NCBI RefSeq assembly: GCF_013416775.1
Contig: NZ_SZVI01000003.1
Span: 212,119 to 276,118 of the forward strand
Length of the DNA: 64,000 nt
Reading direction: 5' to 3'
DNA from: Rhodoferax sp. BLA1
GTDB lineage: Bacteria; Pseudomonadota; Gammaproteobacteria; Burkholderiales; Burkholderiaceae_C
Shown: positions 31,745-39,791 of the stretch, in pieces
Layout of the letters: every line of letters begins with the position of its first letter
Position numbering within the stretch: the first letter of the stretch is position 1
The notes under the pieces: model-generated
The model's input: the letters and a program-made list of their open reading frames with translations, nothing else
The model's database searches: none
What the model was told of the DNA's origin: nothing
Made by a program: the position numbers and the translations under genes

Positions 31745-32383
31745 ATGACTGAAACCACCACCCAAGCCAGCAGCCAGAGCACCACACCTGGCTACTGGCA
31801 GGACCCCAAAGGCAACCTGGTGCCGGTGTCGCGCATCAAGCAGATTGACCAGCTGCGCGACCAGCTCGTGTATGAGCTGTGCGCCAAGGCCGAGGCCGAA
31901 TCGCGCTCCCTGGGCACCTTCAAGCTCAACGCCATGGCCGATGTAGCTGCCTACGTCTCCACCAGCGCCGAAAACTATGGTGTCAAAACAGGTGGCACCA
32001 AGGGCAATGTGTCGCTGACCAGCTACGACGGCAAATACAAGATCGTGCGCCAGATGCAGGACAAGATCGTGTTTGGTGAGCAGATCCTGTCGGCCAAGCA
32101 GCTGATCGACGAGTGTGTCCATGTCTGGGCCACGGGTGCCAATGACAACATCAAGGTCCTGGTCAACCACGCCTTTCAGACCGACAAAGAAGGCAAGATC
32201 AACATCGACCGGGTGCTGGGGCTGCGCGCCCTGGACATCAAGGACCCGAAGTGGCTGCAGGCCATGCAGGCCATTGCCGACAGCATGCAAACCGCCTCCA
32301 CAAAGCCTTACATCCGCTTCTACAAGCGCGATGACACCACCCAGGAATACCTGCCCATCAACCTTGACGTTGCGAGCGCCTGA
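31745..32383 (+). CDS. DUF3164 family phage protein
   Basis: 212 aa. Family blocks are GYWQDPKGNLVPVSRIKQID, NYGVKTGGTKGNVSLTSYDG and KTDKEGKINIDRVLGLRALD-like spacing, ending in KPYIRFYKRDD. DUF3164 genes are constant members of the early region of Mu-like phages. Its biochemical role is unknown. AAGGA lies 8 nt before the start. Confidence 0.85.
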   Translation: MTETTTQASSQSTTPGYWQDPKGNLVPVSRIKQIDQLRDQLVYELCAKAEAESRSLGTFKLNAMADVAAYVSTSAENYGVKTGGTKGNVSLTSYDGKYKIVRQMQDKIVFGEQILSAKQLIDECVHVWATGANDNIKVLVNHAFQTDKEGKINIDRVLGLRALDIKDPKWLQAMQAIADSMQTASTKPYIRFYKRDDTTQEYLPINLDVASA

Positions 32384-32385
32384 TC

Positions 32386-33291
32386 ATGTTTACCAATGCA
32401 GTCATTTATCGGATCACCGTCGAGAACTTCTTCACACCTGGCACGTGGCTTGACGACGCCATCGCCAGCCAGGCCTTTGTGCCGACCGGTCCCACACAAG
32501 AGCGGTCATTCGGCTTTGTGCCGCCTCGCGGCCACGCCCATGACGCGATGGTGGAGTCCATCGGCGGCCAGCTGATCCTCAAGCACATGACCGAGTCACG
32601 CTCGGTACCCGCCAGGGCGATCGCCAACCATGTGGACGAAATGGTCCAGAAGATCCTGGAAGCCACCGGCCGCAATCCTGGCAAAAAGGAGATCCGCGAC
32701 CTCAAGGACGAATCCCGCCTGACGCTGCTGCCCAGTGCGTTCCCAAAACAGGAGGCTGTATTCATCTGGATTGACCCGGTGGCAGCGCGCCTGGTCATTG
32801 GTGCATCCAGCCAGGCCAAGGCTGACAAAGTGGTCAATAGCTTGGTGCAGGCCATCAAAGGCCTGGCAGTCACCTTGGTCAACACCCAGGTGTCACCAGT
32901 TGCGGCTATGGCCGAATGGCTGCTCAGTGGTGATGCGCCTGCTGGCTTCACGGTGGACCGCGATTGCGAACTCAAGTCGGCTGATGAGTCCAAGGCCGTG
33001 GTGCGCTACGCCCGGCACCGTCTGGACACCGACGAGGTCCGCGACCATATCCGCGCTGGCCTGATGCCTACGCGCCTGGCGCTCACCTGGAGCGATCGCG
33101 TGTCCTTCGTGCTGACAGATGGCCTGCAGATCCGCAAGATCAGCTTCCTGGATGTTGTATTCGCAGACACACTCGACCGCGCCGACGATGAGGCCCACGC
33201 TTTCGACACCGATGCAGCCATTGCAACTGGCGAGCTGCTGAAGCTGATCCCAGATCTGCTGTCAGCGCTCAGCGGCGAGTTGGAGGCCTGA
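32386..33291 (+). CDS. rdgC: Recombination-associated protein RdgC
   Basis: 301 aa. RdgC is a ring-shaped, non-specific DNA-binding protein that inhibits RecA-mediated strand exchange. Visible blocks are FGFVPPRGHAHDAMVESIGG, VDEMVQKILEATGRNPGKKE followed by DLKDESRLTLLPSAFPKQ, and VFIWIDPVAARLVIGASSQA. Phage copies of RdgC are recurrent in Mu-like early regions and may protect replicating phage DNA from host recombination. Starts 2 bp after DUF3164. Confidence 0.9.
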   Translation: MFTNAVIYRITVENFFTPGTWLDDAIASQAFVPTGPTQERSFGFVPPRGHAHDAMVESIGGQLILKHMTESRSVPARAIANHVDEMVQKILEATGRNPGKKEIRDLKDESRLTLLPSAFPKQEAVFIWIDPVAARLVIGASSQAKADKVVNSLVQAIKGLAVTLVNTQVSPVAAMAEWLLSGDAPAGFTVDRDCELKSADESKAVVRYARHRLDTDEVRDHIRAGLMPTRLALTWSDRVSFVLTDGLQIRKISFLDVVFADTLDRADDEAHAFDTDAAIATGELLKLIPDLLSALSGELEA

Positions 33292-33293
33292 TC

Positions 33294-33677
33294 ATGCCCG
33301 CCGTTAACTTTTACCCCCGCTTTGCTGACCAGGTCGAAAGCGGTCAGAAGCGCCAGACCATCCGCCTGCGGCAGTTCCACCCAGGTGCGACTTTGCATCT
33401 GCTGACCGGCCAGCGCACCGCCTGGTGCCAGCGCCTGGGTGTGGGCACCGTGACCCGCTGCCGCCCGGTGGTGGTCGACTTCTACAACTATGTCCCAAGG
33501 ATCGTGATTGACGACGTGGCGCTGTCAGTGAAGCAAATGGAAGCCTTCGCCCGTGCAGACGGCTTCCCGGACCTGGACTCGTTCATGGACTTTTTCAGCG
33601 ACCACTACGAGCTGCCGCTGGCGGCCTGGGTGACTGAGTGGGATCTGGCTGAGCAGACTGAGGAGACAGCGGCATGA
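33294..33677 (+). CDS. ASCH-domain protein
   Basis: 127 aa. FYPRFADQVESGQKRQTIRL is the ASCH entry motif (KxxTIR), followed by PGATLHLLTGQRTAWCQRLG and GTVTRC, the beta-barrel of the PUA-like fold. ASCH domains bind RNA or modified nucleotides, and some are EVE/ASCH readers of modified DNA or RNA hydrolases. Early operon, just after rdgC. Substrate unknown. Confidence 0.8.
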   Translation: MPAVNFYPRFADQVESGQKRQTIRLRQFHPGATLHLLTGQRTAWCQRLGVGTVTRCRPVVVDFYNYVPRIVIDDVALSVKQMEAFARADGFPDLDSFMDFFSDHYELPLAAWVTEWDLAEQTEETAA

Positions 33678-34069
33678 GCATGACCCAAGAACACCTGGAC
33701 CTCGCCATGAAGGCGGTGGGCCATGTCATCCAACGCATTCAGGCAGACCCACGCCTGGCCTACCTGATGGGCCCTGGCACAGAAGCGTTTGACTTGCTCA
33801 TCGCAGCCGCTGCCGCCCCATCTGGTCTTGATGAGGACTTTTTAGGTGAGCAGATCACGGGGACGCTTGTGTATCAGCCGGTTGTAGCCATCGGTGCAAC
33901 AGCGGCCGAGGTCGACCAGGAGCTGCTGGCCCGAATCGCGCTGTATGACGACGGTGTCCACGACCGCGACGACCAAGACGATCTGAACATGCTGGTCAAT
34001 CACTTTGTCAGGCGCGGCCTGGAAGTGGCCGAGGCCGCGCGCGACACACGGACCAAGGAGTTGTTCTGA
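33674..34069 (+). CDS. Phage protein of unknown function, 131 aa
   Basis: Helical N-terminus (LDLAMKAVGHVIQRIQADPR), mixed centre, helical end (VNHFVRRGLEVAEAARDTRT). Overlaps both neighbours at stop/start codons (ATGA, TGATG). No motif that identifies a role. Confidence 0.6.
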   Translation: MSMTQEHLDLAMKAVGHVIQRIQADPRLAYLMGPGTEAFDLLIAAAAAPSGLDEDFLGEQITGTLVYQPVVAIGATAAEVDQELLARIALYDDGVHDRDDQDDLNMLVNHFVRRGLEVAEAARDTRTKELF

Positions 34070-34770
34070 TGACACGCGACGAAGCTCTCAAAAAGATCAA
34101 GAAGTGCCTGGCGCTGGCCAAAAGCCAGAACCCGCACGAAGCCGCTGCAGCAATGCGCCAGGCGCAAAAGCTGATGGCTGAGCACAACCTGGATGAACAG
34201 GCCGTTTCCATGGCCGATGTGTCGGAGTCGAAAGTCTCAGCAGTCAGCCAAGCACACGTCAAGTGGGAGTCTGCACTGTTTGCAATCGTTGCAGAGGCAT
34301 TTGGATGTCAGCGTTACATTGAAATTGGGAGCCGCATGCTGCCCAACGGGCGCTGGGTGAAACACCGCCGCATTGTGTTCATTGGTGTAGGCGCTGCCGC
34401 CGAGGTGGCCAGCTATGCGTATGAGGTGCTGTCGCGCCAATGTTCCAAAGCACGCACCGATCACATCAGCAAACAGCCAGGCAGTTCTAAACGCATCACC
34501 AAGACAGCGCGTGGTGACCAGTTCGCGCTGGGCTGGGCCTATGGTGTGCGCGGGCTGCTGGACAAGTTTGCCAATGGTGATGCCAATGACAAACTGCTGG
34601 AGTCTTACATGGAGACAAAGCACCCGGACATGACCACGGTGAAGCCCGTGGACCGAAGCGTTGGCCGCAACGTGCGCGATAACGATCTTGAGAACGGGTT
34701 CGCGTCGGGCAAACAGGCCCAGCTGCAGCGCGGTGTGGGTGGTATGGCTCAGCAGGGGTTGCTGTCGTGA
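34069..34770 (+). CDS. DUF2786 domain phage protein
   Basis: 233 aa. The first 45 residues (EALKKIKKCLALAKSQNPHE, AAMRQAQKLMAEHNLDEQAV) are the DUF2786 motif, and the following domain (VAEAFGCQRYIEI...VFIGVGAAAEVASYAYEVL) is the usual DUF7168-like partner. The family is common in Mu-like early regions; function is unknown. Confidence 0.85.
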   Translation: MTRDEALKKIKKCLALAKSQNPHEAAAAMRQAQKLMAEHNLDEQAVSMADVSESKVSAVSQAHVKWESALFAIVAEAFGCQRYIEIGSRMLPNGRWVKHRRIVFIGVGAAAEVASYAYEVLSRQCSKARTDHISKQPGSSKRITKTARGDQFALGWAYGVRGLLDKFANGDANDKLLESYMETKHPDMTTVKPVDRSVGRNVRDNDLENGFASGKQAQLQRGVGGMAQQGLLS

Positions 34771-35000
34771 GCGCCGTACTAAATGGGTCAGAAACGCCAT
34801 CGACTCGGTATGTCGGTCCAAAGCGCCGGACCACGATTGATGGCCCTGAAAAATTCTGCACCTCCTGCAATGAATGGTGGCCAGCCGATCTTGAGTTTTT
34901 CTTCGCCTCGAAAAAAAACTCTGATGGCCTCTGGTACTGCTGCAAAGCCTGTTACCACGAAAACGACAAGCGTCCAGGTCGCAAAGGAGCACTTTCATGA
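34767..35000 (+). CDS. Small zinc-ribbon phage protein
   Basis: 77 aa, GTG start overlapping the previous stop (GTGA). CTSCNEWWP and WYCCKACYHE provide two CxxC knuckles of a zinc ribbon, resembling the treble-clef start of HNH nucleases without a visible HNH core. Function unknown. Confidence 0.65.
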   Translation: MSAVLNGSETPSTRYVGPKRRTTIDGPEKFCTSCNEWWPADLEFFFASKKNSDGLWYCCKACYHENDKRPGRKGALS

Positions 35001-35470
35001 ACACCTCACAACTCAAGCTGCAGATGAACCTCAAAGGCGCCTGGCGCGACGTGGTCAGTTTTGCCCCCGCCATGGAGGCATCAATCAAGACAGGCGCCGA
35101 GCAGGTGTTTGGGCACGATCAGCACGTTACGCTGCGCATCATTTCCCCGGCCGACTCCGGCCCACCGCTGGCATGCTGGTCTGCCGCCACAGGCTGGCGC
35201 ACCTGGGGTGAGCGCAGTCTCGCCCGCGATCCCGCGCCCACTCCTGCGGGCCCCGATCCCTTGCTCCAGGCCCGCAAAGACATCACCTTGCTGCGCACGG
35301 CGCTGACCAACATGGTCGGAGCCCGCACCTCGGACGAGCTGCGCAATATGGAGGCGTTTTTGCGCATGCTGCCACTGCAGAACGATCAAGACAAAATGAT
35401 CAGCATCAACGCCATCCAGGCACTCCTGGCCACCATGCCGCAAGGTGCAAGCCATGCCGATCAAGCCTGA
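34997..35470 (+). CDS. Phage protein of unknown function, 157 aa
   Basis: N-terminal WRDVVSFAPAMEASIKTGAE may be alpha/beta; the C-terminal half is helical (KDITLLRTALTNMVGARTSD, MISINAIQALLATM). GAG lies 8 nt before the ATG. The next gene starts inside its 3' end (overlap 17 bp). Not recognised. Confidence 0.6.
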   Translation: MNTSQLKLQMNLKGAWRDVVSFAPAMEASIKTGAEQVFGHDQHVTLRIISPADSGPPLACWSAATGWRTWGERSLARDPAPTPAGPDPLLQARKDITLLRTALTNMVGARTSDELRNMEAFLRMLPLQNDQDKMISINAIQALLATMPQGASHADQA

Positions 35471-35933
35471 CACCCGCCAGGCCCACCTGGCCGCCATCCA
35501 CATGGCCCAGAAGGCCCTGGGCCTGTCTGCAGACGATGCCGTGTCGGTCAAACTGGCTGTCACCGGCAAAGCCAGTGCAGCCGATATGACCACGCTGCAG
35601 CGCAAGCAGTACCTGGCGCACCTGGCAGGCCTGCAAGCCCAGGCCGGTCTGATTGCCCCGCGCCCAGGCAAACGCCCCCATGTGCAGCGCAGCCTGGACG
35701 ATGCCGACGACGAACGTTGGCAAAAGGCCCGCGCCCTGTGGCACGCCCTGGCCAAGGCCGATGTGGTGCGGGTGGACACAGATGCGGCGTTGACGGCGTA
35801 TGTCAAACGCCAGACCAAGGTGGACGCCTGGCGTTTCCTCAACAGCTACCAGGTCAACACCGTGATCGAGGCGCTCAAAAAGTGGTGCGTGCGCTCTGGC
35901 GTGCCCACTGAGCCCGTTGAAAGTAGGAGCTGA
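35454..35933 (+). CDS. GemA-like regulatory protein (Mu gp16, DUF1018)
   Basis: 159 aa, start at 35454 chosen by AAGG upstream (in-frame GTG at 35445). AIHMAQKALGLSADDAVSVK, ADMTTLQRKQYLAHLAGLQA and the C-terminal TKVDAWRFLNSYQVNTVIEA are the GemA/gp16 pattern. In Mu, GemA alters host gyrase and gene expression. Directly upstream of the Mor-type activator, the same order as in Mu. Confidence 0.88.
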   Translation: MPIKPDTRQAHLAAIHMAQKALGLSADDAVSVKLAVTGKASAADMTTLQRKQYLAHLAGLQAQAGLIAPRPGKRPHVQRSLDDADDERWQKARALWHALAKADVVRVDTDAALTAYVKRQTKVDAWRFLNSYQVNTVIEALKKWCVRSGVPTEPVESRS

Positions 35934-35938
35934 CAACC

Positions 35939-36319
35939 ATGGCACTCAACGACCCAAACGACGGCCGCATGGCTCAAAGGCGGCACGAACTCTATGCCGA
36001 CATGATGGACCTGGTGCAGCGGCGCTTGGGTGAGTACTGCGTGGGCACGAACGAAGCCGCTCTGATCAGCTGCGACCTGGCCGACCTGCTGGCAGACCAA
36101 TGGGGTGGCCAGAACCTGACGTTCCCCAAGGAATACCGCCGCAAACTCAGCCACCTGGAGATGGAAATCTTTGACGCCTTCACAGGTGACAATCTGTCTG
36201 AAGTGGCGCAAAAATACAAGCTCGGCGAACGTGGCCTGCGCAAGCTGATTACACGGGTGACCAGGCGCATTCGCGATGGCGCCCAGCACGGGCTGTTTGA
36301 CAAGCCAGACCCGGCCTAA
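35939..36319 (+). CDS. Mor-family transcription activator
   Basis: 126 aa. Mor/C-type activator: dimerisation part ISCDLADLLADQWGGQNLTF, PKEYRRKLSHLEMEIFDAF, then the helix-turn-helix LSEVAQKYKLGERGLRKLIT. In Mu, Mor switches on middle and C late transcription. No separate C gene is visible here, so this protein probably acts directly on the two similar late promoters at 20324-20367 and 36795-36839. Confidence 0.9.
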   Translation: MALNDPNDGRMAQRRHELYADMMDLVQRRLGEYCVGTNEAALISCDLADLLADQWGGQNLTFPKEYRRKLSHLEMEIFDAFTGDNLSEVAQKYKLGERGLRKLITRVTRRIRDGAQHGLFDKPDPA

Positions 36320-36335
36320 TTTTGGAGTGAGCAAA

Positions 36336-36563
36336 ATGATGGTTCTGCTGCACGGCCATCCAGGTCAAGGTGACAAGGTGCTGCCTTACGATGTACCCGT
36401 TTTTCAGGAGGTGATCAGGGTGCCTTTCTGGATGATGCCAAGCCCGGAGGTGGTGTCTAGGGGCTACGTCAAAGGCCCCACCGAGCACTTTGTTCAGTGT
36501 CGATTCACCCACCATGACGGGGTAAATTGCCACTACCAGGCATCAAGCACACCAGACGTATGA
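36336..36563 (+). CDS. Small phage protein, 75 aa
   Basis: GGAG 9 nt before the ATG. The sequence is compact with several aromatic and His residues (VFQEVIRVPFWMMPSPEVVS, FVQCRFTHHDGVNCHYQASS). The stop overlaps the next ATG (ATGA). It lies between the Mor activator and the late promoter, a common site for accessory genes in phages. Function unknown. Confidence 0.5.
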   Translation: MMVLLHGHPGQGDKVLPYDVPVFQEVIRVPFWMMPSPEVVSRGYVKGPTEHFVQCRFTHHDGVNCHYQASSTPDV

Positions 36564-36778
36564 ATCCACTCAAGATGCATCTGCAATCGGCGCCAAATAG
36601 TATGGTCGGGCTGTCTCGTGAAGAAGTGACCGCCATGCATGTGGATGTGCGTCATGAGCTTTTGAAAGACTATGTCAAGGGCGTCCAGTGGCGCCTGACA
36701 GGCCCGGCGCCAACGCCTGTGTTTATGCCCGAGCTTGCCCTGTTGCTCCTCCCGTCGCAGCCGCCAAAAACGGCTTAG
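36560..36778 (+). CDS. Small phage protein, 72 aa
   Basis: Coupled by ATGA to the preceding gene. A helical centre (LSREEVTAMHVDVRHELLKD) is followed by a Pro/Leu-rich end. Last gene of the rightward early/middle operon before the late promoter. No family recognised. Confidence 0.5.
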   Translation: MNPLKMHLQSAPNSMVGLSREEVTAMHVDVRHELLKDYVKGVQWRLTGPAPTPVFMPELALLLLPSQPPKTA

Positions 36779-36794
36779 CTCCTTGCCGCAGATC

Positions 36795-36839
36795 CCGGCG
36801 CAACGCCGGTGAAAGTTCTGCCCTCGTTCCAATTACATA
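36795..36839 (+). promoter_or_regulatory. Right late promoter with upstream dyad
   Basis: A perfect dyad CCGGCG-CAA-CGCCGG (36795-36809) is centred 24 bp before the box whose core is GTTCCAATTACATA (36826-36839). The 21 bp from 36819 match the left late promoter at 20 of 21 positions. A weak -10 (TACATA) and no -35 fit an activator-dependent promoter. A further hairpin CCCGG-N7-CCGGG (36850-36866) ends just before the protease ATG and could hide its ribosome site. Confidence 0.75.
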
Positions 36840-36867
36840 AGGTGAGCACCCCGGCACAGTACCGGGT

Positions 36868-38040
36868 ATGCCTCAAGCAACCCCCCAAACCTCCGGCGCA
36901 GCAACCAAGCTGCTGCATATCTTCAAGCCTGGCAAATGGACCACCATGTCAGGTGAGGTCATTGAGTTCAGCGCTGCGGATCTGGAGGCCACAGCCAAGG
37001 CCTACGACCCCAAGATCGCCAAGGCGCCCATCGTCATTGGCCACCCAAAAACGGACGATCCGGCGCAAGGTTGGGTCGCGTCACTCGTTAAAACCGCTCG
37101 CGGTCTCTTTTCTGTTCCTGAGAAGGTTGACCCAGCTTTTGCAGAGGATGCCCGTGCCGGCAAGTGGGGCACCATTTCTGCGAAGTTCTATCGCCCTACG
37201 GACATCAACAACCCTGTGCCAGGTGTTTGGTACTTGCGTCATGTTGGCGTGCTGGGTGCAGCCGCACCTGGCGTAAAGGGCCTGGACCCACCCGAATTCA
37301 ATGAAGCCGAAGACGGTGTCTGCTTCCAGGAGGCCATTGCGTTCTCTGAATGGGACGACATGACCAATGCTGGCCTCTGGCGCAACCTGCGCGAATGGTT
37401 CCTCGTGAAGTTCGGTGCTGATGAAGCCGACCGCGTGCTACCCCCGTGGGACATCCGCACGCTTGAAAAGGGTGCACAAGACGAGATCAGAGAGGCGGCG
37501 CAGGAGCAAGCCGCCGACATCACGAAGGCGCCACCAGAAGCTGCCATTCCCCAATTTGCCGAACCACCACCAAAGGAGAAGACAGTGACCCCTGAAGAAA
37601 AAGCAGCCATAGAGGACGAAAACAGGCGTCTGAAGGCGCAACTGGAGGCACACCAGGCTGCCCAGGTGCATGCTGAGAACGTTGCGTTCTGTGAAGGCCA
37701 GCCTGGCGTTTTGCCAGCCTGGCGTGATGTTGCTGTTGCAACGCTGGACCATCTGGCAGCTCAGAGCGAGCCGGTTCAGTTTGGCGAAGGTGAAGTAAAG
37801 AAACCCCTCATTGACCAAGTGAAGGCAATGTTGGCGGCTTTGCCACCGGCGGTCCAGTTTGGCGAAGCGGCCACAGCCGCTCGGGCAGCTGGCGAACACC
37901 AGACTTCAGCAAGCGCCGATGACGTACTTTTTGCCGAGGCTGAGCCTGATCGTCTGGCATTGCACCGGCGCATCAAGGCACACGCCAAACAGCACAACAT
38001 GACCTATGCCCAGGCCGATTTGGCAATGCGCCAAGCCTGA
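36868..38040 (+). CDS. Phage head maturation protease (Mu gpI-like) with scaffold region
   Basis: 390 aa. The N-terminal half is the Mu I-protein protease (IVIGHPKTDDPAQGWVASLV, KWGTISAKFYRPTDINNPVP, YLRHVGVLGAAAPGVKGL). The C-terminal half is a charged coiled coil (EDENRRLKAQLEAHQAAQVH) acting as scaffold. In Mu the scaffold Z is made from an internal start in the I gene, and here a GTG with a strong ribosome site occurs at 37585 in the same frame. First gene of the right late operon. Confidence 0.88.
   Translation: MPQATPQTSGAATKLLHIFKPGKWTTMSGEVIEFSAADLEATAKAYDPKIAKAPIVIGHPKTDDPAQGWVASLVKTARGLFSVPEKVDPAFAEDARAGKWGTISAKFYRPTDINNPVPGVWYLRHVGVLGAAAPGVKGLDPPEFNEAEDGVCFQEAIAFSEWDDMTNAGLWRNLREWFLVKFGADEADRVLPPWDIRTLEKGAQDEIREAAQEQAADITKAPPEAAIPQFAEPPPKEKTVTPEEKAAIEDENRRLKAQLEAHQAAQVHAENVAFCEGQPGVLPAWRDVAVATLDHLAAQSEPVQFGEGEVKKPLIDQVKAMLAALPPAVQFGEAATAARAAGEHQTSASADDVLFAEAEPDRLALHRRIKAHAKQHNMTYAQADLAMRQA
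37585..38040 (+). CDS. Capsid scaffold from internal start (Mu gpZ-like)
   Basis: In-frame GTG at codon 240 of the protease gene, with AAGGAG 6 nt upstream, would give a 151-aa protein (TPEEKAAIEDENRRLKAQLE...). It contains only the coiled-coil scaffold portion and the C-terminal end. This reproduces the I/Z arrangement of Mu, where scaffold is made in excess from the internal start. Confidence 0.7.
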   Translation: MTPEEKAAIEDENRRLKAQLEAHQAAQVHAENVAFCEGQPGVLPAWRDVAVATLDHLAAQSEPVQFGEGEVKKPLIDQVKAMLAALPPAVQFGEAATAARAAGEHQTSASADDVLFAEAEPDRLALHRRIKAHAKQHNMTYAQADLAMRQA

Positions 38041-38078
38041 TTTTCAAGCTCCAACCACCCTAACCGAAAGACCCTCAC

Positions 38079-39002
38079 ATGTCTGCACATTTGAAAGAAC
38101 TGCGCGTTGTTGACCCAGTTTTAACCAGCCTGGCCACCGGCTACAGCAACGACGAATTTGTGGCGCAAACACTGATGCCATTTGCCAACGTGGACAAAGA
38201 AGGCGGCAAGATCCCGCGCTACGGCAAGGAGCTGTTCATCGTCTACGCCACCGAGCGCTCGGTGGCAGCTGACAGCAACCTGGCCAAACTTGCCAGCAAG
38301 TCAACCATCGACTTTGTGTTGCAAGAACACGATCTGGGTTTTCCGGTGGACTACCGCGAGTCTGCCGAAGACATGGACAGCGCCGAGCGCACTGCCAACA
38401 CCCAGGCGGTGGATGGCATCCGTCTGCGCATGGAAGTCATGGTGGCCGACCAGGTGCAAAACAGCGGCAACTACGCCGCAGAAAACCGCGCGATCCTTTC
38501 CGGTGGCGACAAATTCACTGACCCTGCCAGCGACCCCGAAGGTGTGGTTGACGATGGCAAGGCCGCTGTGCGCGCCAAGGTGGCCAAAGAACCCAACACC
38601 ATGGTGATTGGTTACAGCGCCTTCCGAACGCTTAAGCGACACCCCAAGCTCAAGGCTATTTTGAGCGACACCCGCTCGCGCTTGGTGCAACTGGCCGACC
38701 TGCGCGAAATGTTTGAGATTCCCAACATCGTGATTGGCAAAGGCGTCAAGGTCAACGACAAGGGGGCGCAAAGCGACATTTGGGCCGACAACATTGTGAT
38801 GGCCTATGTGCCCCCCGCCGTGGGTGGCCAGCAAGATGCCCGCGTGCCCAGCTTTGGCTACACCCTGCGCAAACGCGGCATGCCGCAGACCGACACCTAC
38901 CCCCTGCCTGGCGGCAAGGTGAAAGTGGTTCGGCACACCGACATCTTTACCCCGCTGCTGCTGGGTGCAGATGCGGGTTTCCTCATCAAAGGCATCAACT
39001 GA
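38079..39002 (+). CDS. Phage major capsid protein
   Basis: 307 aa, of the HK97-fold class seen in B3/D3112-like transposable phages rather than Mu gpT. Conserved opening DPVLTSLATGYSNDEFVAQT, LMPFANVDKEGGKIPRYGKE, then FPVDYRESAEDMDSAERT and the P-domain-like ANTQAVDGIRLRMEVMVADQ. The C-terminal end (VKVVRHTDIFTPLLLGADAG) matches that family. It follows the protease/scaffold gene by 38 bp. Confidence 0.85.
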   Translation: MSAHLKELRVVDPVLTSLATGYSNDEFVAQTLMPFANVDKEGGKIPRYGKELFIVYATERSVAADSNLAKLASKSTIDFVLQEHDLGFPVDYRESAEDMDSAERTANTQAVDGIRLRMEVMVADQVQNSGNYAAENRAILSGGDKFTDPASDPEGVVDDGKAAVRAKVAKEPNTMVIGYSAFRTLKRHPKLKAILSDTRSRLVQLADLREMFEIPNIVIGKGVKVNDKGAQSDIWADNIVMAYVPPAVGGQQDARVPSFGYTLRKRGMPQTDTYPLPGGKVKVVRHTDIFTPLLLGADAGFLIKGIN

Positions 39003-39018
39003 ACGAAGGACGACCGAT

Positions 39019-39345
39019 ATGCAAACTGAAAAAGTAACCCTTTGGGTCACGCTGCTGGCACTTGGTGCACTGGTGCCACGGCGCTTTGCAGGCTTTGGCG
39101 GCACCATGTGTGCGGCGGGTGAGCGCGCCCTGGGCGTTCCGCGCTACGCCGGTGCCGTGGGCGACCAGGTGGCGGTGGGTGCCCGTGGCGAAATTGTGGT
39201 GGAGGCCGGTGCTGCTGTGGCCGTGGGCGACGAGGTTCAGTCAGATGCCACCTCCCGCGCAGTGAAATTGAGCACCGGTGTGGCCAATGGTGTGGCGCGT
39301 GATGCCGCCACAGCCGCTGGCGACCTTATCCGTGTGCTGGTTTAA
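39019..39345 (+). CDS. DUF2190 capsid decoration-like protein
   Basis: 108 aa, start at 39019 with GAAGGA upstream. AGAVGDQVAVGARGEIVVEA and VAVGDEVQSDATSRAVKLST form the small beta-barrel DUF2190 pattern; such proteins decorate or stabilise phage capsids and usually follow the capsid gene, as here. Confidence 0.75.
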   Translation: MQTEKVTLWVTLLALGALVPRRFAGFGGTMCAAGERALGVPRYAGAVGDQVAVGARGEIVVEAGAAVAVGDEVQSDATSRAVKLSTGVANGVARDAATAAGDLIRVLV

Positions 39346-39365
39346 CGCCAGCCCGCACGAACATC

Positions 39366-39788
39366 ATGAGCTACGCCAGCCAGGCCGACATGACCGAACG
39401 TTTTGGCGAGACCGAGGTAGCCCAGCGCACAAACCGGATTGATGGTTTGACCATCGATTCGTCAGTGCTGGACCGTGCTCTGTCCGATGCCGATGCTGAG
39501 ATCGACAGCTACCTGGCAACACGTTACGCACTGCCATTGCCCAGCACCCCGTTGGTGCTGGTACGCATGGCATGTGACATCGCACGCTATCGGTTGTTTG
39601 GTGAGGCAGTTCCCGAAACGGTGCGTCTGCGGTATGCAGATGCCATCAGTCTTCTGAAGCGCATGGCTGTGGGCGATGTGCAGTTAGCTGGCATCACTGC
39701 GGTAGTGGCTGCAGGCGGATCCGGCAATGCCGTGGCAGTGCGTTCTACCCCCAAGCAGTTTGACGCTGCTGCACTTGCGAACTTCTGA
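39366..39788 (+). CDS. DUF1320 head-completion protein (Mu gpJ-like)
   Basis: 140 aa. MSYASQADMTERFGETEVAQ and IDSYLATRYALPLPSTP with VRMACDIARYRLFGE are the DUF1320 signature. In Mu (gp36/J) it is a head-tail connector component. Position after capsid and decoration genes fits. Confidence 0.87.
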   Translation: MSYASQADMTERFGETEVAQRTNRIDGLTIDSSVLDRALSDADAEIDSYLATRYALPLPSTPLVLVRMACDIARYRLFGEAVPETVRLRYADAISLLKRMAVGDVQLAGITAVVAAGGSGNAVAVRSTPKQFDAAALANF

Positions 39789-39791
39789 GCC

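Noticed and set aside
36781..36810. Stem CCGGCG-CAA-CGCCGG as a rho-independent terminator of the early operon
   Set aside because: No T-run follows, and its distance to the conserved promoter box fits an activator site better.
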